A stretch of 54,653 bases of DNA from assembly GCA_903824675.1 (NCBI GenBank), contig CAIJXV010000120.1:1-54653 (forward strand), in the 5' to 3' direction. The notes below the pieces were generated by a model. The model made no database searches, was not told the origin of the DNA, and saw only the letters and a list, made by a program, of their open reading frames with translations. Positions 8,094-16,225 of the stretch are shown one piece after another. Position 1 is the first letter of the stretch; each line of letters starts with the position of its first letter. Source of the DNA: an uncultured bacterium. GTDB taxonomy: Bacteria > Verrucomicrobiota > Kiritimatiellia > CAIKKV01 > CAIJXV01. The translations under genes were made by a program, and so were the position numbers.

Positions 8094-9143
8094 ATGAACG
8101 CGAACAAGATCAACGTGCTGGTGGTGGAGGATTCGCCGGTGGTGCAGATGCTGTTGAAGCACTTGCTGGACAGCGACCCGCGACTGCACGTCATCGGCAC
8201 GGCCAATAACGGACAGGAAGCAGTGGACTTCGTCGCCGGACAGAAACCCGACGTGATCCTGATGGATGTTCACATGCCCAAGATGGACGGATACGAAGCG
8301 ACGCGGCGGATCATGGAGACACAGCCGGTGCCCATCGTCATTTCCAGCGCGACGATGACAAACCAGGAGGTCGGGGTGACGTTCCACGCGCTGGAAGCCG
8401 GGGCGGTGGCGTTTATTGAAAAGCCCGTCGGTCTGAACACGCCGGGCTTTGACCGGATGATGCAGAATCTCCTGGAGACCGTGAAGCTCATGGCCGAGGT
8501 GAAGGTGGTGAAACGGTGGGCGAGGGCCCGGCGAACCGAAGTTCGGCCGGTCGCTGAACCGCCGCGGCGGGCAGAAGCGATCCAGGTGGTCGCCATCGGC
8601 GCGTCGACCGGCGGCCCGCCGGTGATCCAGACCATTCTGAAAGGTTTACCGAGGGATTACCCGGTGCCGATCCTGGTGGTGCAGCACATCGCCTCCGGCT
8701 TCCTGGGCGGAATGGTGGACTGGCTCCGGGAGACGACGTCATTTCCGGTGCACCTCGGCAGCCACGGCGCGACCGCCCTGCCGGGGACGGTGTACCTGGC
8801 GCCCGATGGTTTTCACATGGGGCTGTTGCCCGGCGGACGCATCCTGCTGAGCAAGGACGAGCCCGAAAGCGGAATCAGGCCGGCCGTGTCCTTCCTATTC
8901 CGGTCCATCGCGAACACGAGTGGTGCGCGGGCTGTGGGCGTACTGCTGACCGGCATGGGGCGGGATGGCGCGGACGAGTTGAAGTTGCTCAAGGACAAGG
9001 GCGCGGTCACGATCGCGCAGGATGCCGAAACATCGGTGATTCACGGCATGCCGGGCGAAGCGATCCGTCTGGGAGCGGCGCTCTACACGCTCCCGCCCGA
9101 GCAGATTGTGGCCCTACTCCTGACCGTGGTGAACCGCAAATGA
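8094..9143 (+). CDS. cheB: CheB protein-glutamate methylesterase (WspF-like)
   Basis: Receptor methylesterase/deamidase of 349 residues, opposing CheR. The receiver domain (about 6-125) has Asp58 in VILMDVHMPKMDG. The catalytic domain (about 160-345) carries the Ser in AIGASTGGPP, the His in LVVQHIASGF and the Asp in TGMGRDGADE. Phosphorylation by CheA should activate it. The chosen start (ATG 8094) lies one base after the cheA stop; a longer frame into cheA is unlikely. The stop overlaps the phosphatase start (ATGA). By analogy with WspF it tunes array activity. Confidence 0.94.
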   Translation: MNANKINVLVVEDSPVVQMLLKHLLDSDPRLHVIGTANNGQEAVDFVAGQKPDVILMDVHMPKMDGYEATRRIMETQPVPIVISSATMTNQEVGVTFHALEAGAVAFIEKPVGLNTPGFDRMMQNLLETVKLMAEVKVVKRWARARRTEVRPVAEPPRRAEAIQVVAIGASTGGPPVIQTILKGLPRDYPVPILVVQHIASGFLGGMVDWLRETTSFPVHLGSHGATALPGTVYLAPDGFHMGLLPGGRILLSKDEPESGIRPAVSFLFRSIANTSGARAVGVLLTGMGRDGADELKLLKDKGAVTIAQDAETSVIHGMPGEAIRLGAALYTLPPEQIVALLLTVVNRK

Positions 9144-10369
9144 ACACCCCGAAGATCCAATTGCTGCTGGTGGACGACAACCCGATGGATGCGGCGCTGG
9201 CCCAGTGCCTGTTGCAGACCCTCGATAAAGAACTGCCGGTGGTAACCCGCTGGGTGGACAGCGCCGAGAAAGCGATGGCGGAGATTCAGCGACAGCCCTA
9301 CGACCTGCTGCTGCTGGACTATCAACTGCCCGGCGCGAGCGGGCTGGACGTCCTCGCTGAACTGCGCAAACTTCCGCACGCACGGCAGCCGGCGGTCATC
9401 ATGCTGACCTCGAGCGGCAGCGAAAAAGTGGCCGTGGAAGCGATGAAGAGCGGCGCGAAAGATTACCTCCGCAAAGACGAGCTGGCGGCCGCCCCGTTGA
9501 CCCGCGCCCTGATCAGCGCCCTCTCTCAGAAGCGCCTGCAAGACCAACTGGAGCGGTACGTGGCTCAGACTCAGGCCGACTTGCGGATGGCGAGGCAGCT
9601 TCAGCATGCGTTGCTGCCCCAGCACTTCCCGACGTTCCCGCACCTCGTCTCCGACCGGGAGACCGCCCTTCGGTTCCATTCGCGCTACGTCTCAACGACG
9701 GAACTGGGCGGGGACTTCTACGATGTGCTGCCGCTGTCGGACACGGCGGCCGGGGTGTTCATGTGCGACGTGATGGGCCACGGGGTGCGCGCGGCGCTCA
9801 TCACGGCGATGATTCGCGCGCTGGTCGAGGAGCTGCTGCCAGTGGCGCACGACCCAAGCCGGTTCCTGGCCGACATCAATCACGGCCTGCTCGCCATTCT
9901 CCAGCACGCCGATGAACCCCTGTTCGCCACGGCATTCTACCTGGTGGCCGATATCGCGGCCGGTCAGATGCGTTACGCCTGTGCCGGCCATCCGCTGCCG
10001 TTCCGACTCCGACGCGGGCCGGACACTGTCGAGCGGCTGGACTTTCCCAATGCCGAGCCCGGGCCCGCCTTGGGCATTTTCGAAGGTCCGATGTTTGCGA
10101 CGGCCACCCGGAGCCTGTCCCCTCACGATCTGGTGATCCTGTTCACGGACGGCCTCTTCGAGGTCCTCGATGATGACAACCAGGAATTCGGTCAGGACCG
10201 TTTACTGGCCGCCGTTCGGGACCGTCGGAATCTGCCCACCGAGACGCTCTTCGACGAACTCATGCGCCTGCCCTGCGCGGCGTCCGCCAGCGGCGACTAT
10301 GCCGACGACGTCTGTCTGCTGGGCATGGAAGTCGAGCGAACCGCCGCCAGTCCGGGAGTCAAACCATGA
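9140..10369 (+). CDS. Response regulator with PP2C-type (RsbU/SpoIIE) phosphatase output
   Basis: A 409-residue two-domain regulator. The receiver (about 5-130) has Asp60 in LLLLDYQLPGASG. A helical linker (about 130-160) leads to a PPM/SpoIIE phosphatase domain (about 165-400). The metal-binding acidic residues all appear intact: GGDFYDV, FMCDVMGHG, LFTDGLFEV and YADDVCLL. Proteins of this class dephosphorylate a phosphoserine on a STAS protein, and a STAS protein sits two genes downstream. This gene occupies the position where Wsp operons carry the GGDEF regulator WspR. The simplest inference is that CheA phosphorylates its receiver to switch the phosphatase. Overlap with cheB supports co-expression. 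Confidence 0.92.
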   Translation: MNTPKIQLLLVDDNPMDAALAQCLLQTLDKELPVVTRWVDSAEKAMAEIQRQPYDLLLLDYQLPGASGLDVLAELRKLPHARQPAVIMLTSSGSEKVAVEAMKSGAKDYLRKDELAAAPLTRALISALSQKRLQDQLERYVAQTQADLRMARQLQHALLPQHFPTFPHLVSDRETALRFHSRYVSTTELGGDFYDVLPLSDTAAGVFMCDVMGHGVRAALITAMIRALVEELLPVAHDPSRFLADINHGLLAILQHADEPLFATAFYLVADIAAGQMRYACAGHPLPFRLRRGPDTVERLDFPNAEPGPALGIFEGPMFATATRSLSPHDLVILFTDGLFEVLDDDNQEFGQDRLLAAVRDRRNLPTETLFDELMRLPCAASASGDYADDVCLLGMEVERTAASPGVKP

Positions 10370-10737
10370 ATGACAATGACTGTCTGGACGATGCAACCAT
10401 GGGGAAGCTGGTGGAACTCGGCGGCAATGAGTTCGCGCTGCAGATGATCGGCCTGTTCCTGAGCTATGTCCCGCAGAAACTTGCGGCGGCCCGGGCCGCC
10501 GCCCAGGCCCGGGACTGGCTGGGCGTGCAGAAAGCCGTCCACCCGATCAAGTCCAGCGCCGGCAACATCGGGGCGCGGTCGCTCCGGGAATTGGCGGCCC
10601 GTATCGAGGAACTCGCGATGGGCCAGCGGGGGGAGACCATACCCGCTGAGTTGACCGAGCTCGAAGCCGGCTACGGGCACGTTCAGGCGCAACTCCAGGA
10701 GTGTCGAAAGAAGTTGGAGAAAGGAAAAGAGGCGTGA
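10366..10737 (+). CDS. Stand-alone histidine phosphotransfer (HPt) protein
   Basis: A small all-helical protein of 123 residues with the HPt signature AVHPIKSSAGNIGA, in which His59 should accept phosphate. It has no other domain. It overlaps the phosphatase gene by four bases (ATGA). The operon encodes five receiver domains (two in the first gene, one each in CheA, CheB and the phosphatase), so this protein could shuttle phosphate between the hybrid kinase and one of them. The partner cannot be read from the sequence. Confidence 0.87.
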   Translation: MNDNDCLDDATMGKLVELGGNEFALQMIGLFLSYVPQKLAAARAAAQARDWLGVQKAVHPIKSSAGNIGARSLRELAARIEELAMGQRGETIPAELTELEAGYGHVQAQLQECRKKLEKGKEA

Positions 10738-10740
10738 GGT

Positions 10741-11283
10741 ATGAACCCAAGTGAATCGGGAATCTTCGTGCTGCCCAACACCCCGTGGGTCTATATCCGT
10801 GTGATCGGTCGCGGCTCCTTCCAGAACAGCCCTGCGCTACGGACTTTTGCCGCCGACATGATCCAGCGCGGCAACAGACAGTTTGTGCTGGATCTCGAGC
10901 AGTGCGGGGGAATGGACAGCACGTTCCTCGGGGTTCTGACGGGCATTGGACTGTCCCTCCGCCAGCAGAAGCCGCCGGTCACCGTTTACGTCATCCATGC
11001 CTCCCCCCGCAGCCGTGACCTGCTGAAGTCGCTGTGGCTGGACCGGCTTTTCAGTGTGAAAGCCGATGACGCCGAGTTGCCGGGCTTCGGGCCGCCGGAT
11101 GGCGCCACTCTCCAGAAGTTGCCCTACTCGGACCCGACGGGTGGAATCAAAACTCTGCCGCGCGAGGAAACTCGCGAAGTCATGTTGACTGCGCATGACG
11201 ATCTGATCCGTGCCGACAGCCGGAATGCGCCGAAGTTCGCCGAGGTGATTAGACTGCTGCGGGAAGAAGCGCCTCCGACGTGA
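10741..11283 (+). CDS. STAS-domain protein, anti-sigma-factor-antagonist type
   Basis: A 180-residue protein. The N-terminal 105 residues form a STAS domain with the strand-turn LDLEQCGGMDSTFLGVLTGI; Ser60 in the D-S position is the expected phosphorylation site. A C-terminal tail of about 70 residues (about 110-180) is polar and not recognised. It is the last gene of the operon, three bases after the HPt stop, and is the logical substrate of the REC-PP2C phosphatase. No RsbW-like serine kinase is encoded nearby, so its kinase and binding target must be elsewhere. Its 3' end overlaps the convergent GH28 gene by 35 bp. Confidence 0.8.
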   Translation: MNPSESGIFVLPNTPWVYIRVIGRGSFQNSPALRTFAADMIQRGNRQFVLDLEQCGGMDSTFLGVLTGIGLSLRQQKPPVTVYVIHASPRSRDLLKSLWLDRLFSVKADDAELPGFGPPDGATLQKLPYSDPTGGIKTLPREETREVMLTAHDDLIRADSRNAPKFAEVIRLLREEAPPT

Positions 11284-12448
11284 CTGCCGCAGGGCGATTG
11301 GTCAGTTCGACGTTGTTTAACTTCACGCCCCGCGCATGACGGCAGACGATGGCGTCATCCCCGTCTGTTTCGATGGCGATATCGCTAAAACTGATATTTT
11401 GAATCGTCGTTTCCGAACTGCCCTGGACGATGATGGGGCGCCCGCTCTTGATGCGAAAATGCGAAAAACTGATCTCACCCAGATGCTTCAGGGCAACCCC
11501 TTCCTCCGCAATCAGGCAGATCGGTGTCCCGTTACAGTTGATCACTCCATTCGAAAATACGATATTTCGAATATCGGCCGCACCCCGGCAATCTTTCGCC
11601 AGGTATCGCTTGGGATTCTCAAAGAAAATTCCGTTATGCAGTCCGGAAATCACCAGATTACTGAACGCACAGTTTCGAATCACCCCGTCGCTCGGACAAC
11701 CCACCCGGATGCCCTGGCACCAACTGTCGAGCACGCAGTTGGTCACGGTAATGTTTTCACACGGCATTTGCGTTTCGTAAAGCGTTCGCATACTGCGCAG
11801 AATGATGCAGTCATCACCGGTCTTGAAAATGCTATCGCTCACGGTCACATCGCGACACATGTCCAGGTCGATGCCGTCGTTATTGATCATTTTCTGATCG
11901 GCGATCATTCGGATGCGGTGAATGCCGACCGTCTGGCATTGCATCAACCAGAAGGTCCAGCAGGGAGAGTCGTTGAAGGACGCATCCTCAATGCGGAAGT
12001 TGCGGCATTGATAGGCCATCAGGATTCGGGGCCGGGGGGTTGCCGGCTTCTTGTAAAATCGCCCCCCTGTCAGGGAACTGGTATCATAAAAGGCCGGACC
12101 CGATCCGTTGATTTCGCCCGGACCCGTGATGGAAAAATCCACCGCCTGAACGGCATAGAGCAAGCTCTTGGTGTTTTCTTCCGGAGCCAATTCGTGACGG
12201 AATCCCGGCGCGGTAAAGTCGACGTAATCGGCCAGTTTCGTACTGCCCACCAGCCGACATCCCATGGATACGTGCAGGTCCACCCGGCTTTTAAGTTGAA
12301 GAGAACCGGTCAAAAAATCGCCCGGCCCGCAAAACACCCGTCCCCCGCCGACGGCGTGGCAGGCATCAATGGCCTTTTGAATAGCGGAGGTGTTGAGCGT
12401 CAGTCCATCCGCACGCGCCCCATAGTCGCAAATATCAAAAATTCTCAT
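11249..12448 (-). CDS. GH28-like (polygalacturonase-type) right-handed beta-helix protein
   Basis: A 399-residue protein that opens like GH28 proteins (FDICDYGARADGLTLNTSAIQKAI). The catalytic-loop acids are present: NNDGIDLD (D191) and TGDDCIILRS (D212, D213). The usual Gly-His-Gly turn is replaced by SWCQGIRVG (about 242-250), and the usual Arg-Ile-Lys motif reads HNGIFFEN. Activity on pectin is therefore doubtful; another glycan is possible. No signal peptide is visible. The start is the ATG at 12448 with AGGAG seven bases upstream; a longer frame to 12520 lacks support. It lies downstream of the DegT gene on the same strand. Confidence 0.82.
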   Translation of the reverse strand: MRIFDICDYGARADGLTLNTSAIQKAIDACHAVGGGRVFCGPGDFLTGSLQLKSRVDLHVSMGCRLVGSTKLADYVDFTAPGFRHELAPEENTKSLLYAVQAVDFSITGPGEINGSGPAFYDTSSLTGGRFYKKPATPRPRILMAYQCRNFRIEDASFNDSPCWTFWLMQCQTVGIHRIRMIADQKMINNDGIDLDMCRDVTVSDSIFKTGDDCIILRSMRTLYETQMPCENITVTNCVLDSWCQGIRVGCPSDGVIRNCAFSNLVISGLHNGIFFENPKRYLAKDCRGAADIRNIVFSNGVINCNGTPICLIAEEGVALKHLGEISFSHFRIKSGRPIIVQGSSETTIQNISFSDIAIETDGDDAIVCRHARGVKLNNVELTNRPAAVTSEALLPAAV

Positions 12449-12552
12449 CGGTAGGCTCCTGGTTGGAGGAGCTACCTTACTCTCTTTTTCCTCAGAGATG
12501 CACGTTTTTTCCGTGGACACCCGTCTCTAAACGGGGCCAGTATTACAGGACC

Positions 12553-12582
12553 GAAGAGCGGGGTGAGGGCACCCCGCTCTTC
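12553..12582 (-). terminator. Perfect 13-bp stem hairpin between the DegT and GH28 genes
   Basis: GAAGAGCGGGGTG pairs perfectly with CACCCCGCTCTTC across a four-base loop. It lies 49 bases past the DegT stop codon on the minus strand and could end or attenuate that transcript or stabilise its 3' end. No clear U-tract follows on either strand, so classic intrinsic termination is not certain. Confidence 0.5.
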
Positions 12583-12630
12583 TTCGATTTCAATAGCGGC
12601 GCCGGGATCATCGGCCCGTATTCGACCCCT

Positions 12631-13926
12631 TCACTTTTTCCGCTGGGCCTTCTGGCGTTTCGCCCAAACCTTGCCCGCGACCGGCAATTGGTCGGTGACC
12701 TTGCGGACGGCCGCCAGGAGTTGGTCGATATAGGCCTCACTCCCGAGCAAGGCCGAATGGGTGAGCAACATGGCCGTCTCCTTGACACATCGCTCGGTGT
12801 TCGGCAATTTCAAGTGCCGGTAATCCTGGATTTTTTTCTGATCGCGGAACGGAACCGGACTGGTCCGATCATACAGATTCAACAGGGGTGACCGATAAAC
12901 CGGCCAGTAAGTCCCCCCTAAATGACACCCTTCCGCTCCCAGGGCGAGGGCAAATGCATCCTTGTTCACACCGCCCGACTGGGTCGGATCAAAATAACAG
13001 GTCAACGCATAATAGGCCTGCCGCGTAATCCGCGGATCGCGCGCCGCCACGCGCAAGGGGCCGCCAATCGCTTCCAATCCCTTCCGGAATTGGGCCGCGC
13101 GTTTTTCGCGGAGCGCCGTCTGGGCTGCCAGACGCAATAACCCACCGCGCAATAGAACCGCCTGCATCTCGGTCATCCGATAATTGTGCCCATACCGATT
13201 GGCCGGAGCGAGATTATCAAAAAGGCTTTTCTTGGGATCTTTCGGCCCCCAACCGACCTGTTTCAACGCAAATATCGTTTTGTAAATTTCCGGATCATTG
13301 GTGGTCACCGCCCCGCCTTCGCCGCAGGTCAACACCTTCGATTGCTGGAAGGAAAAGCTCCCCGCATCCCCGATCGCGCCGGCGCCTTTTCCCTTCCACT
13401 GACTGCCATGCTGATGCGCCACATCTTCCACCACCTTGAGCTGATGCTTGCGCGCAATGCGCAGGATCGCGTCCATGTCGCACATACACCCATACAAATG
13501 AACCGGAATAATCGCCCGCGTCCGGCGCGTAATGGCCTTTTCGATCGACGCGGGATCGATGCACAGGGTTTCCGGATCGATATCCACCAGCACCACATCC
13601 GCCCCGATGTCCAGCGCCGCCTGGGCCGTGGCGCACCAGGTCATGCCCGGCACAATCACTTCATCACCCGGCACCACCCCGACGGCCTGCAGGGCGCACT
13701 GGAGCGTCACCGTCCCATTGGCCAGCCCAATGGTGTATTTTGAGCCGATAAACCGGCTGTAGTCCTCGCAAAAAGCCCGCTCATGCGGTCCCAACCAACT
13801 CCACTTCCCGCTCTTGACCACCTCGGTCATCCACTTCACTTCTTCCCGTCCGGTGATCGGCCAGGTCGGGGCCTTGAGGGTCACGGCCGCTTTCCCGCCT
13901 TCAATCGCTAATCGTGTATTTTGCAT
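12631..13926 (-). CDS. DegT/DnrJ/EryC1/StrS-family PLP aminotransferase
   Basis: A fold-type I PLP enzyme of 431 residues. The Schiff-base lysine is K197 in SFQQSKVLTCGEGG, and D168 in VVEDVAHQHG should bind the pyridine nitrogen. Members transaminate keto-sugars, often nucleotide-linked, or catalyse scyllo-inosose-type aminations. No nucleotide-sugar gene is adjacent, so the substrate is unknown. GAGGAG seven bases upstream fixes the ATG. It diverges from the AraC regulator at 14036, which may control it. The GH28 gene lies 182 bp downstream, beyond a hairpin. Confidence 0.9.
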   Translation of the reverse strand: MQNTRLAIEGGKAAVTLKAPTWPITGREEVKWMTEVVKSGKWSWLGPHERAFCEDYSRFIGSKYTIGLANGTVTLQCALQAVGVVPGDEVIVPGMTWCATAQAALDIGADVVLVDIDPETLCIDPASIEKAITRRTRAIIPVHLYGCMCDMDAILRIARKHQLKVVEDVAHQHGSQWKGKGAGAIGDAGSFSFQQSKVLTCGEGGAVTTNDPEIYKTIFALKQVGWGPKDPKKSLFDNLAPANRYGHNYRMTEMQAVLLRGGLLRLAAQTALREKRAAQFRKGLEAIGGPLRVAARDPRITRQAYYALTCYFDPTQSGGVNKDAFALALGAEGCHLGGTYWPVYRSPLLNLYDRTSPVPFRDQKKIQDYRHLKLPNTERCVKETAMLLTHSALLGSEAYIDQLLAAVRKVTDQLPVAGKVWAKRQKAQRKK

Positions 13927-13976
13927 CTCGGTCTCCTCGGGGTTCCCCGCTTAACAAACTGGGGATAGACTAACGC

Positions 13977-14005
13977 TTGCCTCCGCCGGGCGCAATGGAC
14001 ATAAT
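13977..14005 (+). promoter_or_regulatory. Putative sigma-70-type promoter of the araC-family gene
   Basis: TTGCCT at 13977-13982 and CATAAT at 14000-14005 are separated by 17 bases, with matches of 4/6 and 5/6 to consensus. Transcription would start near 14012, about 24 bases before the ATG at 14036. The site lies in the 109-bp divergent region shared with the DegT gene. Confidence 0.42.
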
Positions 14006-14035
14006 GATGCGGTCTATGGACTTTTGGATAAACCT

Positions 14036-14899
14036 ATGAAGTGGGATTCGGATACCTGTTTTCGATTGGCCATCGCTTCGATCGCCCAATGCCCGGTCCT
14101 GATCTGTCCCGGGCCCATCGCGGCATCCCCTCGCCCGTCCCGACAGACCCTGCGGCACCCGGTCGGACTGAATTCACATCTCATCCCCGAAATCGCCATT
14201 GCCCTGGAAGGACGCGGGCGGATGGATTTCCTGGACCAAAGTCTTATTTTCGAACCCCCGGCCGTCATCCTCCTGCCGCCCGGTTGTACCCATTGTGAAG
14301 CGGCTTTTTCAGCCCGTACCCCTTACACCTTGTTGTGGTTGATGGGCGATGGATCCTTGACCACCGCCTTTGTCAGTTCTTTTCAACCCGGCCGGGGTTG
14401 GCGATCTCCCCTGCATCGCACGGTGCGCTGTCGTTCATCGCTCCGCTTGTTTGCCCATGTTCGGCAAGGTATCCAATCCGGCGCCACGTTCAGTTCTGCC
14501 GTACGGCGGGATCTACTCGACCTGATGGTCCGCTTTTATGCAGGCGATGAAACTCCGATCCGATCCCGTCAGCCAGGCCGACCAGTGCAACGGTATGACG
14601 GACTGCTGGAACAAATTCGCGACTATCTCGACCTGCATTTCGCCGAACCCATCACGCTTCCCCAGTTGGCCGCACAGGTCCATTTGACCCCGCGCTATCT
14701 CAATCGGCTTTTCCACCGCTGGTCGGGTGAGGCGCTCCATGAATTTCTCACCCGCCGACGCATGGAGAAAGCGCTCCAGCTGTGCCGCCAAAAACAGCGG
14801 CTGGTCAAGGAAATCGCCGCAGCGGTCGGGTATGAAGATCCGCTCTATTTCAGCCGCGCTTTCCGCCGCTATTTCGGACGCAGTCCGACCGAGGCTTAA
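14036..14899 (+). CDS. AraC-family transcriptional regulator
   Basis: A 287-residue regulator. The N-terminal half is a cupin-like ligand-sensing domain (HPVGLNSHLIPEIAIALEG, PPAVILLPPGCTHCE). The C-terminal 100 residues carry two helix-turn-helix motifs (ITLPQLAAQVHLTPRYLNRL and LVKEIAAAVGYEDPLYFSRA) and the family ending YFGRSPTEA. ATG 14036 is preferred; an in-frame TTG at 14024 would add four residues. It is divergent to the DegT/GH28 pair and convergent with the Gfo/Idh gene. Control of the carbohydrate genes on its left is the natural guess. Confidence 0.9.
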   Translation: MKWDSDTCFRLAIASIAQCPVLICPGPIAASPRPSRQTLRHPVGLNSHLIPEIAIALEGRGRMDFLDQSLIFEPPAVILLPPGCTHCEAAFSARTPYTLLWLMGDGSLTTAFVSSFQPGRGWRSPLHRTVRCRSSLRLFAHVRQGIQSGATFSSAVRRDLLDLMVRFYAGDETPIRSRQPGRPVQRYDGLLEQIRDYLDLHFAEPITLPQLAAQVHLTPRYLNRLFHRWSGEALHEFLTRRRMEKALQLCRQKQRLVKEIAAAVGYEDPLYFSRAFRRYFGRSPTEA

Positions 14900-14953
14900 A
14901 CTGGATCCCGCGACTGGATGCGCCGACTATTTACAAAAGGCTATTACCTGGCC

Positions 14954-16183
14954 TTATTTCCCCTTATACCCGCAGGCCCGCCAGACTTTGGCGGCCTGCT
15001 TTAAGGCGGCCTTTGAAGGCTTCAGATTGCCATTCAGACTGACCGGCGGCTGCCCTGGCCCGGCATCTTCCGGGAAAGGCGACCATTGATCATCGCGGAC
15101 GGCATTCCGATCCGCTTTTTTCTTAAAGTCCGGGAGCACCAGATTTTGCCCCTCCTGCAAACAGCTCTTCCAGCCCAGAATTGAAACCGCAGCCATGGCC
15201 GTGGCGCGATAGACATTCAAATACGGCTGTTTCCCACTGCGAATCGCATTCGCAAAATTGAAATTGGTCCAGAAATCGCCCCCGCCATGCCCGGCTTTAT
15301 TCGCAAGCTCGGCGAATTCCGGCCAATCCGGATTATAGGTCCGATCCGTGAGCACCCCCGGCTTGCGCATCCAGGGCTCATGGTGGACCCGCACTTCCCC
15401 ATGGAGCGTGGAGGCCAACCCCAAATCGCCATGCACCTCGTAACGGACCCGGTGAATCGAGCTCATTCCCAGGCCCCAGATCCGGAAGACAGCCCCATTA
15501 TCCATCCGGCATAAAATCACACTGCCGACATCGCTGATCTTCACCGATTGGGGCGCCTGGGTCCGTTTTTCAGCGATCGACAGCGCATTCAGCGCCACGG
15601 GCCACGTATCGGTAATATACATCAAAGGGGCCAGGGCATGGGTTACATAATAGGTCGGCGGCAGCCAATTCCGCCAGTGATTGACCCCTGGCGAAAGGCT
15701 GAGCCGCCAGTCTTCCTCGCCCGGATGATTATATTCACCCTCGGCATAGCGGACATCCCCGATTTCACCGGTGTGGTAAATCCGGCGTAATTCCTGGCAC
15801 CCCAGCATGTAGGGATAATTTTCAGCAAACATGTAAATGCGTTTGGATCGCTCCACGGCTTCAACGAGTTCCACACACTGCCCCATGGTCCGGGCGGCGA
15901 TACACTCGCTCATCACATGCAGACCGGCATCGAGCGCCTTGACGGCAAACGGGGCATGATCGTGGCAGTAATTCGCCAAAACCACCGCGTCCATGTCGTG
16001 CTCCAGGAACCGGTCGTAATCGGTGTAGGTGGCCACTTTATACCGTTTGCCTACGTCCCGAAGCCGTTCCTTCCATAAATCGCAAATTGCAACCAGTTCC
16101 ATATCGCAATGCTGGGCGCCCTGCATGAACGATTGCCCGCGCCCCACTCCAATCACCCCAACCCGAATTTTCTTATTGGCCAT
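14954..16183 (-). CDS. Gfo/Idh/MocA-family NAD(P)-dependent oxidoreductase
   Basis: A 409-residue protein. The N-terminal Rossmann fold has the dinucleotide turn VGVIGVGRGQSF and DMELVAICDLW at the end of strand two. The usual EKP motif is replaced by MSECIAA (about 91-97). The C-terminal half is the alpha/beta substrate domain, with PGVNHWRNWLPPTYYVTHAL. Such enzymes oxidise or epimerise sugars and inositols; the substrate is not readable here. The gene starts 42 bp after gatB with TAGGAG upstream and may be read through from the gat operon. It has no Tat signal, unlike many PVC members of the family. Confidence 0.88.
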   Translation of the reverse strand: MANKKIRVGVIGVGRGQSFMQGAQHCDMELVAICDLWKERLRDVGKRYKVATYTDYDRFLEHDMDAVVLANYCHDHAPFAVKALDAGLHVMSECIAARTMGQCVELVEAVERSKRIYMFAENYPYMLGCQELRRIYHTGEIGDVRYAEGEYNHPGEEDWRLSLSPGVNHWRNWLPPTYYVTHALAPLMYITDTWPVALNALSIAEKRTQAPQSVKISDVGSVILCRMDNGAVFRIWGLGMSSIHRVRYEVHGDLGLASTLHGEVRVHHEPWMRKPGVLTDRTYNPDWPEFAELANKAGHGGGDFWTNFNFANAIRSGKQPYLNVYRATAMAAVSILGWKSCLQEGQNLVLPDFKKKADRNAVRDDQWSPFPEDAGPGQPPVSLNGNLKPSKAALKQAAKVWRACGYKGK

Positions 16184-16225
16184 GAAATCGCTCCTATTTA
16201 TAATCCGACACCCGATCCAACGGAC

